From an uncultured Bacteroidales bacterium (GTDB taxonomy: Bacteria; Bacteroidota; Bacteroidia; Bacteroidales; WCHB1-69): a stretch of 64,000 nucleotides of DNA. Position 1 is the stretch's first letter, and every line of letters starts with the position of its first letter. The notes under the pieces are model-generated. The model saw nothing but the letters and a program-made list of their open reading frames with translations, was not told where the DNA came from and ran no database searches. A program made the position numbers and the translations under genes. Below are positions 18,555-27,864 of the stretch, piece after piece. The stretch lies in contig OMYJ01000003.1 in the NCBI GenBank assembly GCA_900315245.1, forward strand, positions 158,121-222,120, read 5' to 3'.

Positions 18555-19115
18555 TTATTTTTCTGCCGACTTACCGGCTTTCTTTCTAACATACTCTCCT
18601 TCGAAGCGGATACCTTTACCTTTGTAGGGTTCAGGTTTACGATAGGAGCGGATCTTGGTTGCCACCATACCCAACAGCTGTTTATCGATGCAGTTCAGGA
18701 TGATAATCGGGTTTTTACCTTTCTCATTGATGGTCTGCACAGTGATTTCCTTCGGGAAATCGAACAGGATGTTGTGGGAGTAACCCAAACCCATATCGAG
18801 TTGATGGTCACCCTTAGCCTCAGCCTTGTAACCGACGCCGATGACTTCCATCTTCTTGGTGAAGCCTTGGGAAACACCGGTGATCATATTGTTGAGCAGT
18901 GCTCTGTAGAGGCCATGCATAGAGCGGTCGCGTTTGGAGTCGCTCGGGCGTTTCACATGGAGGTGTCCGTCTTCAATTTCGAAAGTGATACGTTCATCGA
19001 CATACTGTTGCAGTTCGCCTTTCGGGCCTTTCACAGTCACGATGTTGGACTTTTCGTCTCTTTTCACCTCAACCCCTGCGGGGATGGCGATTTGTAATTT
19101 TCCTATTCTTGACAT
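18555..19115 (-). CDS. rplF: 50S ribosomal protein L6
   Basis: A 186-residue L6 with both duplicated domains: the N-terminal SRIGKLQIAIPAGVEV and VTVKGPKGEL motifs and the C-terminal signature near PEPYKGKGIRFEGEYVRKKAGKSA. L6 binds 23S rRNA near the factor-binding centre. Gene order rpsH-rplF-rplR follows the standard spc arrangement. Confidence 0.97.
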   Translation of the reverse strand: MSRIGKLQIAIPAGVEVKRDEKSNIVTVKGPKGELQQYVDERITFEIEDGHLHVKRPSDSKRDRSMHGLYRALLNNMITGVSQGFTKKMEVIGVGYKAEAKGDHQLDMGLGYSHNILFDFPKEITVQTINEKGKNPIIILNCIDKQLLGMVATKIRSYRKPEPYKGKGIRFEGEYVRKKAGKSAEK

Positions 19116-19130
19116 AACTTCCTCCTCCTA

Positions 19131-19529
19131 TTAACTGATGTAACATACTACTTCGCCGCCAACGTTTTGGGCTCTGGCTTCCTTATCGGTCATCATGCCG
19201 TGGGAAGTGGAGATGACAGCGATGCCGAGGCCGTTCAACACAGAGGGCAGTTCATTGACACCCACGTATTTACGAAGACCGGGGCGGCTGACGCGCTTAA
19301 TCTCGCTGATAGCGGACTGTTTTGTTGCGGGATGGTACTTCAAAGCGATCTTGATCGTTTTAGGCATAGTATCATCCACAAATTTATAGTTCAAGATATA
19401 ACCTTTGTCGAAAAGGATCTTGGTTATAGCTTTCTTCTCGTTGGAAGCGGGGATTTCGACCACTTCGTGATGCGCGCGGATGGCGTTTCTCAAACGAGTT
19501 AAATAATCTGAAATGGGATCGGTATTCAT
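19131..19529 (-). CDS. rpsH: 30S ribosomal protein S8
   Basis: A 132-residue S8 with the N-terminal DPISDYLTRLRNAIRAHH motif and C-terminal GIAVISTSHGMMTDKEARAQNVGGE RNA-binding region. It organises the central domain of 16S rRNA. In E. coli S8 represses the spc operon; whether that control holds here, where the operon is split, is unknown. Confidence 0.97.
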   Translation of the reverse strand: MNTDPISDYLTRLRNAIRAHHEVVEIPASNEKKAITKILFDKGYILNYKFVDDTMPKTIKIALKYHPATKQSAISEIKRVSRPGLRKYVGVNELPSVLNGLGIAVISTSHGMMTDKEARAQNVGGEVVCYIS

Positions 19530-19552
19530 AATTTAATCTTCTTCATTTAGGT

Positions 19553-19852
19553 TTACCAACTTGCTTTTTTTACTCCGGGAATCTTGCCGGCGAGTGCCAA
19601 CTCTCTGAAGTCGATACGGGAGAGGCCGAATTGGCGCATGTAGCCTTTCGGGCGTCCGCTCAGCTTGCAACGGTTGTGCATACGGATCGGGTTCGAGTTC
19701 GGGGGTAATTTCTGAAGTGCGATATCGGCAGCTCTCTTGGCCTCGTAATCATCGCCCTTCATGATTTTCTTGAGTTCAGCGCGTTTCGCTGCATATTTGG
19801 CGACCATTTTCGCCCTTTTGATTTCTCTTGCTTTTAAAGATTCTTTTGCCAT
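19553..19852 (-). CDS. rpsN: 30S ribosomal protein S14
   Basis: A 99-residue S14 of the long, zinc-independent type: it lacks the paired CxxC motifs of the short form and keeps a single Cys in [20 protein letters not shown]. Its length and the C-terminal [15 protein letters not shown] are typical. It sits in the 30S head. The spacing to rplE is six bases. Confidence 0.97.
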   Translation of the reverse strand: MAKESLKAREIKRAKMVAKYAAKRAELKKIMKGDDYEAKRAADIALQKLPPNSNPIRMHNRCKLSGRPKGYMRQFGLSRIDFRELALAGKIPGVKKASW

Positions 19853-19858
19853 GATTAC

Positions 19859-20413
19859 TTACTTTTGGTTTTTGAAGGGTAAGCCGAATTCTTTCAACAG
19901 GGCCAGACATTCTTTGTCGTTACGAGCGGTCGTCACGAAAGTGATGTCCATACCGTTAATTTTGAGCACTTTGTCGATGTCAATCTCGGGGAAGATGATC
20001 TGTTCGGGAATACCGAGCGTATAGTTGCCGCGTCCGTCGAAACCCTTATCGCTGATACCGCGGAAGTCGCGGATACGGGGGATGGAGACGGTGATGAGGC
20101 GGTCAAGGAACTCATACATGCGGTCGCCGTGAAGGGTCACGCGCACGCCGATGGGCATTCCTTTTCTCAACTTGAAGTTGGAGATGTCCTTCTTGGACTT
20201 GGTGGGGACAGCTTTCTGACCGGCGATGAGGGTCATTTCCTGCACGCCAGCGTCGATAAGCTTTTTGTCGGCGATGCCGAATTTACCGAGACCTTGGTTG
20301 AGGCAGATCTTGGTGATTCTGGGCACGCGCATCACGGATTTAAATCCGAATTGTTCTTTCAGAGCGGGAAGAACCTCGTTCTGATATTTTTCTTTATATC
20401 TCGGCTTGTACAT
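19859..20413 (-). CDS. rplE: 50S ribosomal protein L5
   Basis: A 184-residue L5 of full length. The N-terminus ([19 protein letters not shown]), the central [20 protein letters not shown] 5S rRNA-binding loop and the [20 protein letters not shown] motif are intact. It joins 5S rRNA to the central protuberance. Its start codon overlaps the rplX stop by one base, indicating coupled translation. Confidence 0.97.
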   Translation of the reverse strand: MYKPRYKEKYQNEVLPALKEQFGFKSVMRVPRITKICLNQGLGKFGIADKKLIDAGVQEMTLIAGQKAVPTKSKKDISNFKLRKGMPIGVRVTLHGDRMYEFLDRLITVSIPRIRDFRGISDKGFDGRGNYTLGIPEQIIFPEIDIDKVLKINGMDITFVTTARNDKECLALLKEFGLPFKNQK

Positions 20414-20727
20414 TACTTGATCTCCTCTCCTGTCTTTTTAGAATATCTGACTAATTTACCTTTATCGTTCAACTTTCTACCGACGCGGGTAGCGTTTCCT
20501 TTAGCGTCAACCACCATAAGGTTGGAGATGTGGATCGGGGCTTCTTTCTTGATGATGCCGCCGTTAGGTGCAGCCGCACTGGGCTTGGTGCTTTTGGACA
20601 CCATGTTGCAGCCTTCCACCAGGGCTTTGTTTTCCTTGGGGAGGACTTCCAGCACCTTACCTTGAGTTCCTTTGTACTCACCGGTAATCACTTTTACAGT
20701 GTCGCCTTTCTTGATTTTCAGTTTCAT
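20413..20727 (-). CDS. rplX: 50S ribosomal protein L24
   Basis: A 104-residue L24 with its N-terminal KOW motif ([20 protein letters not shown], residues 6-25) and a basic C-terminus. It is an early assembly initiator for the 50S subunit. A 67-base gap with a duplicated CAATTGACAAA motif separates it from rplN, longer than the other gaps in this operon. Confidence 0.96.
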   Translation of the reverse strand: MKLKIKKGDTVKVITGEYKGTQGKVLEVLPKENKALVEGCNMVSKSTKPSAAAPNGGIIKKEAPIHISNLMVVDAKGNATRVGRKLNDKGKLVRYSKKTGEEIK

Positions 20728-20794
20728 TTCTTTTTTGCTTTAATGTTTGTCAATTGGTCTTTGTCAATTGTATAAAAAATGTTTATTGACTTGA

Positions 20795-21163
20795 TTATAA
20801 CACTTCGGGGGCCAAAGAGACGATTTTCATGAATTGTTTTTCACGAAGCTCACGGGCCACGGGTCCGAAGATACGGGTGCCGCGCAACTCATCGGCTGCG
20901 GTCAGCAGGACCACGGCGTTATCATCGAACTTGATGTAGGAGCCGTCGTTTCTGCGGACGTGGCGTTTGGTGCGGACCACGACTGCTTTGGACACGGTGC
21001 CGGCTTTGACCTGGCCGGAGGGGATGGCACTCTTGATGGCGACGACGATTTTGTCACCCACGCGTGCATAGCGTTTCTTGGTGCCGCCCAATACGCGGAT
21101 ACAGAGCACTTCCTTTGCGCCGCTGTTATCTGCTACTGCTAATCTGGATTCTTGCTGTATCAT
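20795..21163 (-). CDS. rplN: 50S ribosomal protein L14
   Basis: A 122-residue L14, exact family length, starting [20 protein letters not shown] and ending PEVL. The [20 protein letters not shown] and [14 protein letters not shown] segments are the known L14 signatures. It contacts 23S rRNA at the subunit interface. Four bases separate it from rpsQ. Confidence 0.97.
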   Translation of the reverse strand: MIQQESRLAVADNSGAKEVLCIRVLGGTKKRYARVGDKIVVAIKSAIPSGQVKAGTVSKAVVVRTKRHVRRNDGSYIKFDDNAVVLLTAADELRGTRIFGPVARELREKQFMKIVSLAPEVL

Positions 21164-21167
21164 AATA

Positions 21168-21422
21168 TTATTTAGCCTTTTCTACGATTTCAATTAAACG
21201 CCAGCATTTGTTCTTTGACAAAGGTCTGGTTTCCATAATTCTCACTCTGTCACCGATACGGCACTCGTTTTTCTCGTCGTGTGCCATGAATTTGGTGGAA
21301 CGTTTCAGGAACTTGCCATAGATGGGGTGTTTCATCTTGCGTTCGACCTTGATGACGATAGATTTGTCCATCTTGTCGCTCACGACAATGCCTTCTCTCA
21401 CTTTTCTGTTATTTCTTTCCAT
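21168..21422 (-). CDS. rpsQ: 30S ribosomal protein S17
   Basis: An 84-residue S17 of the OB-fold type. It has the [20 protein letters not shown]-terminal strand region and the C-terminal [20 protein letters not shown] signature. It binds the 5' domain of 16S rRNA. Gene order rpmC-rpsQ-rplN is standard. Confidence 0.96.
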   Translation of the reverse strand: MERNNRKVREGIVVSDKMDKSIVIKVERKMKHPIYGKFLKRSTKFMAHDEKNECRIGDRVRIMETRPLSKNKCWRLIEIVEKAK

Positions 21423-21440
21423 AATGCTTCAGTGATAGGG

Positions 21441-21641
21441 TTATTTATTCTCGTTCATTTCTCTTTTGCGCAGTTCGGTCAGCATGCGTGCGATGTCTCT
21501 GCGCTGAGCCTTGATCAGTTGGGGATTTTCCAGTGGGGAGATGGCGTGGTTGAGACGCATCGTGACCAGTCTGTCTTGCTCATTGGCCAGTCTTTCCCTC
21601 AGTTCGGGGGTGGTCAGTTCGTTGATTTCTTGTTGTTTCAT
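21441..21641 (-). CDS. rpmC: 50S ribosomal protein L29
   Basis: A 66-residue helical L29. The family motif appears as LTTPELRERLANEQDRLVTMRLNHAISPLENP and it ends with the usual RDIARMLTELRKREM helix. It lies near the peptide exit tunnel, where it helps recruit trigger factor and SRP. Confidence 0.96.
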   Translation of the reverse strand: MKQQEINELTTPELRERLANEQDRLVTMRLNHAISPLENPQLIKAQRRDIARMLTELRKREMNENK

Positions 21642-21655
21642 ACTTTCTCCTCCTA

Positions 21656-22081
21656 TTAAATTTCTTCTGAATAATCTCTTCTGACAATAAATTTCGTATG
21701 CACGGGCAGTTTTTGTGCGCCGAGTCTCATAGCCTCGCGGGCGACTTCCAACGGAATGCCATCGGCTTCGAAAAGAATGCGACCCGGGCTGACGCGTGCG
21801 GCGTAGTATTCGGGGGTACCCTTACCTTTACCCATACGAACACCCAAACCCTTGGCGGTCACGGGGCGGTCGGGGAAGATACGGATCCAGAGCTGTCCCT
21901 GACGCTTCATCTCACGGGTGATAGCCTGACGGGCAGCCTCAATTTGGCGGGCGGTGATCCAGTACTGGTCCAACGTTTTCAGTGCGAAAGAGCCGAATGC
22001 GATTTCAGAACCACGCTTGGTGATGCTTTTCATTCTGCCCTTTTGCGGCCTTCTGTATTTGAGTTTTTTCGGTTGTAACAT
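21656..22081 (-). CDS. rplP: 50S ribosomal protein L16
   Basis: A 141-residue L16. The N-terminus [18 protein letters not shown], the central [21 protein letters not shown] and the [22 protein letters not shown] segment are all conserved. It binds near the A-site of the 50S subunit. Fifty bases separate it from rpsC. Confidence 0.97.
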   Translation of the reverse strand: MLQPKKLKYRRPQKGRMKSITKRGSEIAFGSFALKTLDQYWITARQIEAARQAITREMKRQGQLWIRIFPDRPVTAKGLGVRMGKGKGTPEYYAARVSPGRILFEADGIPLEVAREAMRLGAQKLPVHTKFIVRRDYSEEI

Positions 22082-22131
22082 TGCTTTTAATGTTTAAGGA
22101 TTATTTGATTTACCGGCATCTTGGCGTCGGT

Positions 22132-22893
22132 TTAATTATTGTGATTTCTATTGTTGTTGCGGTTGCGGTCACGACCGTCGCGGTCTCTGCGCGGTCCGCG
22201 GAACATCTTCTTGCCGCCGCCTGCAGGGCGTTGCTCCTTGGCAGCTTCGTTGGCGAAGAGGTCGCGTCTGCCATAGACGATGCCGCGGCAGATCCACACT
22301 TTCACGCCGATGCAGCCGTAGGTGGTGTGAGCCTCCACGGGAGCGTAGTCAATGTCGGCACGAAGGGTGTGCAACGGGATACGGCCGTCTTTGAAGTGCT
22401 CGGCACGGGCGATTTCGGCGCCGCCGAGACGACCGGCCACGGTCACCTTGATACCCTCAGCTTGGGCGCGCATGGTGGCGGAGATAGCGGTCTTCACCGC
22501 TTTCTTGTACGTCACACGGCCTTCGATCTGGCGGGCGATGTTCTGCGCCACGAGTTGAGCGTCCAGATCAGGGCGTTTGACTTCCATGATATTGATTTGG
22601 ATCTCCTTGCCAGTGATCACTTTCAGTTCCTCTTTCACGCTGTCAACTTCCGCGCCGCCTTTTCCGATGATGACACCGGGACGACCAGCGCTGATGGTCA
22701 CCGTGACGAGTTTTAAGGTTCTTTCAATGTAGATTTTCGAAATGCCGGCTTTTGAGAACTTAGCATTTAAATACTTTCTAATTTTGTCATCTTCGACGAT
22801 TTTACCGGCGAAATTTTTGCCGCCGTACCAATTAGAGTCCCAGCCTCTCACAATTCCGAGGCGCAAGCCGATAGGATTAACTTTTTGACCCAT
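22132..22893 (-). CDS. rpsC: 30S ribosomal protein S3
   Basis: A 253-residue S3. The KH domain motif ([20 protein letters not shown], near residues 66-85) and the C-terminal domain ([24 protein letters not shown]) are intact. S3 sits at the mRNA entry channel. The last 35 residues are a low-complexity Arg/Asn/Gly tail ([13 protein letters not shown]), presumably a disordered basic RNA-binding extension; such tails vary among Bacteroidota. Confidence 0.97.
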   Translation of the reverse strand: MGQKVNPIGLRLGIVRGWDSNWYGGKNFAGKIVEDDKIRKYLNAKFSKAGISKIYIERTLKLVTVTISAGRPGVIIGKGGAEVDSVKEELKVITGKEIQINIMEVKRPDLDAQLVAQNIARQIEGRVTYKKAVKTAISATMRAQAEGIKVTVAGRLGGAEIARAEHFKDGRIPLHTLRADIDYAPVEAHTTYGCIGVKVWICRGIVYGRRDLFANEAAKEQRPAGGGKKMFRGPRRDRDGRDRNRNNNRNHNN

Positions 22894-22904
22894 ACTTTAA
22901 TTTA

Positions 22905-23342
22905 TTATTTTTGTGATTCTTCAATATTTGCCACTTGTACATTCTCTTCGTTGCGGTCGCCGAGAATCAACGTAACATGGTTGGAGCGCTTGCGGATGCG
23001 AGCGGCACGGCCTTGAGGGGCAGTGCGGATACGTTTGAGCATCCGGCCTCCGTCAACCATGATGGTCTTGACATATAAGTCGGCGTCCTCGAGGCGTTTG
23101 TCCTCGTTCTTCGCCTGCCAGTTGGCAACGGCCGACTTCAACAGTTTCAGTAATTTTTCAGATGCCTCTCTGTGAGAGTACTTCAACACATTCATAGCGT
23201 AATCTACATTCTTGCCACGAATGACGTTGGCCATAATTCTGGTCTTGCGCGGTGAGGTCGGATTATCCACTAATCGGGCCACGTACACCGTTTTCATTGC
23301 TTCTTTACGCGCATTTGCCGCGTTTTTCTGTTTTACACTCAT
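22905..23342 (-). CDS. rplV: 50S ribosomal protein L22
   Basis: A 145-residue L22. The core (YVARLVDNPTSPRKTRIMANVIRGK) and the beta-hairpin loop segment lining the exit tunnel (GGRMLKRIRTAPQGRAARIRKRSNHVTLI) are intact. It is the first gene of this operon: a -7 element lies about 100 bases upstream and rpsS, which normally precedes it, is missing. The N-terminus has an extra basic stretch (SVKQKNAANARKEAMKT). Confidence 0.96.
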   Translation of the reverse strand: MSVKQKNAANARKEAMKTVYVARLVDNPTSPRKTRIMANVIRGKNVDYAMNVLKYSHREASEKLLKLLKSAVANWQAKNEDKRLEDADLYVKTIMVDGGRMLKRIRTAPQGRAARIRKRSNHVTLILGDRNEENVQVANIEESQK

Positions 23343-23438
23343 TGTTATTTTTGTCTTTTATTACTTTATATTTTTCTGATATTCAGATGTTTAACTACTT
23401 GATAGGTGCCTTTTTTACGTACATTATCAAATTGGCGG

Positions 23439-23446
23439 CAAAAATA
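23439..23446 (-). promoter_or_regulatory. -7 element for the rplV-rpsE operon
   Basis: TATTTTTG on the minus strand, 97-104 bases before the rplV start. It indicates that transcription of the ribosomal block begins here rather than upstream of rpsJ. Confidence 0.55.
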
Positions 23447-23513
23447 GTCTTTTTTTGCATACAATCAATAGCTTACGAATTTTTTTTTCAACAACTCGGC
23501 GAAGTTATCAACA

Positions 23514-23728
23514 GTCGGCGAATTTTGCGAATTGGGCGAAGATGGCGGTCGGCGAATTTTACGAATTAGGCGAAGATGACGGTCGGCGAATTGGGCGAAT
23601 TAGGCGAATTTGACCATCTGCTAATTGTGCGAATTTTGCGAATAATATACAAATATATGGTTGAACCCTGTTTTGTAAATACAATTCGCTAAATTTGCTT
23701 AATTCGCCGACAAACTATTCGCCGACAA
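23514..23728. repeat. GGCGAATT-type direct repeats beside rplV
   Basis: The 372-base rplV/GxxExxY spacer holds, besides the promoter, a dense array of 8-10-base units of the form (GT)CGGCGAATT, with variants GCGAATTTT, GCGAATTGG and GCGAATTAG (23514-23643). Two inverted copies (ATTCGCCGAC) follow at about 23700-23725. The stop codon of the GxxExxY gene lies inside one copy. No gene is visible here. Confidence 0.85.
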
Positions 23729-24113
23729 ATTTGGTTGTGCAGGGAATTCGCTTATAATCCAACGAGGTCTTTCCGAAATTAATCAGTAGCCCCAAATCCA
23801 CGCCACTTGCCTTTAAGTAGTTGTACACCTGAGAATAATGCTCCCCTATCAAATCAGACACCGCTTTCAATTCCACAATAATTTTCCCATAACAAAAGAA
23901 ATCCGGAACAAAACGCTTGCTTAGTTCAGCACCTTTGTAATACACCTTGAATGTCTTTTCCCGCTCAAAGGGAATACATCGCCAAAGGAGTTCCTTTTCA
24001 AACGCTTCCTGATAAACAGGCTCTGTGAAACCGCATCCCAGCTCACTGTGAACTGCCATGGCTGCGCCAATAAGACAGTAGGATTCTTTTCTGAATAGTA
24101 TTTTGTCATTCAT
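23715..24113 (-). CDS. GxxExxY family protein
   Basis: A 132-residue protein of the GxxExxY (PF13366) family. The signature GFTEPVY is at residues 28-34 within HSELGCGFTEPVYQEAFEKEL. A PD-(D/E)XK-like core follows: RFVPDFFCYGKIIVELKAV, with Asp and E-x-K in nuclease-like positions. The molecular function is unproven. It has its own -7 element. The last codons and stop fall within a GTCGGCGAAT repeat, so the C-terminus (KFVGE) may be repeat-derived. Confidence 0.85.
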   Translation of the reverse strand: MNDKILFRKESYCLIGAAMAVHSELGCGFTEPVYQEAFEKELLWRCIPFEREKTFKVYYKGAELSKRFVPDFFCYGKIIVELKAVSDLIGEHYSQVYNYLKASGVDLGLLINFGKTSLDYKRIPCTTKFVGE

Positions 24114-24147
24114 ATTAAAGTATATTTTGTTTATAAATGTTTGGAAG

Positions 24148-24155
24148 CAAAGATA
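24148..24155 (-). promoter_or_regulatory. -7 element for the GxxExxY gene
   Basis: TATCTTTG on the minus strand, 35-42 bases before the ATG at 24113. Confidence 0.65.
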
Positions 24156-24314
24156 TGAAAAACCTATAATAAAAAATCACCGAAAGTAATATTCCGGTGA
24201 TTTTCTGTATAGTCTATTGTTTGACAAGTATTTGCTTTTCTAACAGAGCATCCGATACCTTAAATTATTAACAATAAACATTTAAAATATTGGCAACGCT
24301 TTGCAAGATATACG

Positions 24315-24360
24315 TGCTAAATTCGCAAAATTCGCAAAATTCGCCGACCCTATTCGCCGT
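24315..24360. repeat. second GGCGAATT repeat cluster
   Basis: Copies of AATTCGC (AATTCGCAAAATTCGCAAAA, then ATTCGCCG twice) start immediately after the stop codon of the DUF4139 gene. They match the array near rplV, so the GxxExxY gene lies between two clusters of the same motif. The rest of the 24114-24360 spacer shows only the promoter. Confidence 0.8.
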
Positions 24361-26007
24361 TTACCAGGCGATGGTGCGGTCGCTTGGATGCTTTACGCTG
24401 TATGTAACAGTGAACGTGCGCGTTTCGCCAGCCTGCAACTCCACATCCCAAGTCACCACACCGATGTCACTCTTGTCGTAGGTGGCTTTTGGTGTAATCG
24501 TAACGTCCTTCACTTCAATGTCTTTGTCGTTGGAGATCGGATACTGTTCCTTCAGCGTCAGTTTGGCGGCGCGGTTCAGGTTGTTCTTGACGGTGATCAG
24601 GTACGACTGCGTGACGGTGGTGCTGTTACCCACGTGCTTGGTGCTGCAGAAGTCTTTCTGTTTCTCCCGTTTCACGGTCATGCGCGGCTCGGTGGTGAGC
24701 GTCAATGTAATTTGGCTCTCCGTATCGTTCGGGCGCAGGCGCGTGCGTCCCACGAAGGTGTTGTTGAACGTCACCGTGGCCTCGCCAGGCAGCAGGTTGT
24801 ATTTCTCGTAGTCGGACAGCGTGGCGACCAGATAGGTCTCATCCGACAGCTTCGGGACGCTGTAGTACTTAAAGTCGGCCTTGACATCGTAGCTCTTCAG
24901 GTCGATGAGTTTCTCCTTTCCGTTGCCGGGAATGTCATACGGAACTGAAATGGCAAAAGATACTTGAATGTCCTGGTCTTCCACTTCCACGAAATCGTTC
25001 ATCAGGATGGGGGCTGTAGGTTTGGGTGATACCAAAGCAGGCCTTGATTCACTTCTTTCTTCGGCAACTGCGTAAGCCATGGAATTGCTTGCGGCTGCGT
25101 CATACCCTTTGGCAAAGGAATTATTGTATTGTGGCTGCGGGCGTTGGAATCTTAAGAACCAAGTCTTGAAGACCGGTGCCACGGTGGATCGATTCGGGGT
25201 GGCGTTGGAGAGTGTGAGCTTCACGTTGTTCCAGTCAAGGCCGGTAAGCTGCCGCACTTTCGCCTTGGCCTGCAGCGTAATGGACTTATCCATCGACGGG
25301 ATGTTTATGTCGTAGCACGGCACCCATTGCGCCTGATTGGTGAAATAGGTGATGGTGAAGGTGGTGGTGGTGTTTTCCGGCACGCTCACGGAAAGACGCA
25401 ACATTCCGTTGAGTTGGGAATTCTCCGTCTCGTCCTGGTTAATCTGGTTGTTCAACCTGTTGACCGTTTCCTTCAGCTTCTCAATCTTCTTGTTGTCCTT
25501 GTCGATGCTCTTCTGCAGCTCGGCGGCTTTCGTGCGGTAGAGCTCCATGTTGGCATTGATGTCGGCGATGGTGACCGTACCATCTTTCTGGCTCATGTTG
25601 TTCTGAGTGCCGTCAGTGACAAGCTTGAGCAACTGTTTGTGGACAGCCAACTCGTTCTGAACATCTTTCAGCTGTTCCTGGTAGAGGTCCAGTGAGTCTT
25701 GAAGTTTCTTGATATGGGCTGCTTGTTCTCGTGGTGTGAGGTAATCTTGTGAAAACTCAGTGGCAGAGATGAGCACACCATTTGCTTTGACTTTCAGGCT
25801 GTTGATTTCAATATCGGGACTGAGTCCGTCAATAATCACCTCTTGACTGCCGCTTTTGAGCGTAGCGGAGGCGGTGTGAGTCAGTGCGGCACCGCGAAGA
25901 TAAACGGTGGCATCGGTCAACTTGGCCGAAATTTGTTTTTGTGCCTGCATAGGAAGAATGCAACCGAGGCAAAGGCTAATCAGGATGAAAAGATTTTTGG
26001 TATTCAT
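24361..26007 (-). CDS. DUF4139 protein, mucoidy-inhibitor MuiA family
   Basis: A 548-residue exported protein. Residues 1-22 are a signal peptide (ILISLCLGCILPMQAQ). An N-terminal DUF4140-like strand region (ISAKLTDATVYLRGAALTHT) is followed by a long coiled coil (about 95-195), then the DUF4139 beta-rich domain from about 220 (TTTFTITYFTNQAQWVPCYDI) to the end (TWDVELQAGETRTFTVTYSVKHPSD). The length is normal. The family is called MuiA-like after a mucoidy inhibitor; biochemical function is unknown. It is monocistronic, with no clear -7 element seen. Confidence 0.85.
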   Translation of the reverse strand: MNTKNLFILISLCLGCILPMQAQKQISAKLTDATVYLRGAALTHTASATLKSGSQEVIIDGLSPDIEINSLKVKANGVLISATEFSQDYLTPREQAAHIKKLQDSLDLYQEQLKDVQNELAVHKQLLKLVTDGTQNNMSQKDGTVTIADINANMELYRTKAAELQKSIDKDNKKIEKLKETVNRLNNQINQDETENSQLNGMLRLSVSVPENTTTTFTITYFTNQAQWVPCYDINIPSMDKSITLQAKAKVRQLTGLDWNNVKLTLSNATPNRSTVAPVFKTWFLRFQRPQPQYNNSFAKGYDAAASNSMAYAVAEERSESRPALVSPKPTAPILMNDFVEVEDQDIQVSFAISVPYDIPGNGKEKLIDLKSYDVKADFKYYSVPKLSDETYLVATLSDYEKYNLLPGEATVTFNNTFVGRTRLRPNDTESQITLTLTTEPRMTVKREKQKDFCSTKHVGNSTTVTQSYLITVKNNLNRAAKLTLKEQYPISNDKDIEVKDVTITPKATYDKSDIGVVTWDVELQAGETRTFTVTYSVKHPSDRTIAW

Positions 26008-26112
26008 AATTTGTATATATATAATTAGAGGTAAAATCTGAATCCAAGGACTATTTGACCAGACTTCCGATAGTTTGTTTAAAAAATCATGAACAAAGGG
26101 TCTAACAAGTGA

Positions 26113-27762
26113 TTACTTGCGTTTTCTTCGTATAAATGCCATGACGACAGCGTACAAAACACCCAAGATGGTGAATGGAACGGCGATTCTCGCTATATAA
26201 TCTCCGTGTTTCACATAGAAGGTATTTCCTTCCTGCGCACCCACAATGGTCTGGATGGCTGTGCGAGTGCCGTAATCTGTCTTCGCCAACACGCGCCCCG
26301 TCGGATCGATGACACCGGAGAAGCCGCCGTTGGCCGCGCGAAGCACGTAACGCCGGGTCTCAAGAGCCCGCAACTGAGCCATGTCGAAATGCTGCCGATG
26401 GCCGGGACTGTCATCCCACCACGAGTCGTTGGTAATCACCGCAAGAACATTCGCTCCATTGCGCACGAACTTCGCAACCAGCTCGCCATAGACAGACTCG
26501 TAGCAGATGGCTGTACCGATGCGCAACTCCCGGCCGTTCACGTCAAACGGGAAAGTGCGCTGTTCGGTGTCCTTGCCGAGGGAGGAGTTGGAGCCTCCTA
26601 ACTCAATAAGGACATTTCCCAAGAAACCGAAGATCTTCGGGAAAGGCATTCCTTCCACACCCGGCACCAATCGACACTTGTGGTAATAGCCCACCAATCC
26701 ATTGCGATTGTAAAATCCCGCAGTATTGTAAAATTCCATGAATTGCCCTGGGTTTATTTCCCGCGATGCTGGCGACATCTCACGATCCGATATAGTGACC
26801 GTGGAAAGGCCTAACACGAAGTTCAGGTTTGGATATTGCTTTATCGTGCTGTCGATCAATGCAAATCCCTCAAAACGGGTGTCGCCTTCTGTAAAAGTGC
26901 GGTTTCGCAACGCCTTCATGTCGATGGTGTGCGCGATAGCTGATTCCGGTGTGATCACGAGATTAGTCTTCTCGTTGATGAAGGGTTTCGCGACCTCCAA
27001 CACGCGCTGAATTTCTTCCTCGTTCGTGAGACTGTACTCTTCCTTCCAAGGGTCAGTGTTCTGCTGCACAATGACAGCCTCAATAGGGGTGGAACTGTCA
27101 ATCCTCCGTTCAACCACCTCGTACATGATCACTGAGATGAGTATCGGCAGGATGAGGCAACAAAGGGTAAGAATGCTGCCGTATTTGCGTGGACGTTTTT
27201 CCCGCTCTTTTTTAGTCAAAGGTTCCCAGTAAACCAGGAAGTTGCAGAGCAAAATCCAGACGGTGCCGCCCAGCGTTCCCGTAACGCTGTACCATTGCAC
27301 CATAGCAGGCATGGTGGCGAATACATTGCCCAACGTGAGCCATGGCCACGTCAAATCCCAGTTCAAATGCAAATATTCAAATGAAACCATGAAGAAAATC
27401 AGCATAACCGCTTGTAAAATACGGTTTTCCACTTGTTTCCGACAAGCGTGCCATGCTGCAAACACTAGCGTCTGCAGCAGTGCATTGAGAATGACAGCCG
27501 CCGCGGCACCAGGCACCGTGCAATAGGCTATCCAGTACGTTGTAATGAGGTTGAAGACGAAAAATGCCGGATAGAAGAGCAGGATGCCACGCCCGAAGGC
27601 GTTGCGTTTGCCCTCCTTCAGCGAAATGTCGCTCAACCAAAATAGCGGCACAAAGGCCAACATGATGAGGAACGCCGCCCCGCGCACATACCACGCGAGG
27701 GACAATATCAATCCCGTTAATACACTGAGGGATAATTTAATGTACCATTTATTCCCATTCAT
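26113..27762 (-). CDS. lnt: apolipoprotein N-acyltransferase
   Basis: A 549-residue inner-membrane enzyme. About six membrane helices (residues 1-200) precede a nitrilase-like domain with the catalytic triad visible: Glu273 in ITPESAIAH, Lys362 in YYHKCRLVPGVEGMPF and Cys420 in AICYESVYGE. A final helix (VPFTILGVLYAVVMAFI) anchors the C-terminus. It adds the third acyl chain to lipoproteins, and this window alone encodes several lipoproteins. It is downstream of dsbD on the same strand, separated by a repeat-containing 102-base gap. Confidence 0.93.
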   Translation of the reverse strand: MNGNKWYIKLSLSVLTGLILSLAWYVRGAAFLIMLAFVPLFWLSDISLKEGKRNAFGRGILLFYPAFFVFNLITTYWIAYCTVPGAAAAVILNALLQTLVFAAWHACRKQVENRILQAVMLIFFMVSFEYLHLNWDLTWPWLTLGNVFATMPAMVQWYSVTGTLGGTVWILLCNFLVYWEPLTKKEREKRPRKYGSILTLCCLILPILISVIMYEVVERRIDSSTPIEAVIVQQNTDPWKEEYSLTNEEEIQRVLEVAKPFINEKTNLVITPESAIAHTIDMKALRNRTFTEGDTRFEGFALIDSTIKQYPNLNFVLGLSTVTISDREMSPASREINPGQFMEFYNTAGFYNRNGLVGYYHKCRLVPGVEGMPFPKIFGFLGNVLIELGGSNSSLGKDTEQRTFPFDVNGRELRIGTAICYESVYGELVAKFVRNGANVLAVITNDSWWDDSPGHRQHFDMAQLRALETRRYVLRAANGGFSGVIDPTGRVLAKTDYGTRTAIQTIVGAQEGNTFYVKHGDYIARIAVPFTILGVLYAVVMAFIRRKRK

Positions 27763-27785
27763 AACAGCTGTATCGTCTTACACCC

Positions 27786-27830
27786 CCTGGCCTTACGGCC
27801 ACCCCCCTAAAGGGGGGAATTGGGGTTGTT
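27786..27830. repeat. GC-rich palindrome cluster between lnt and dsbD
   Basis: Two adjacent hairpins, GGCC-TTAC-GGCC and CCCCCC-TAAA-GGGGGG, in a tract of C and G runs. They lie downstream of dsbD and may act as a terminator or attenuator between dsbD and lnt, or be a dispersed repeat. Confidence 0.75.
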
Positions 27831-27864
27831 CGTTCGTAAATATCTGTTGCCTGTTCCCTATTGC

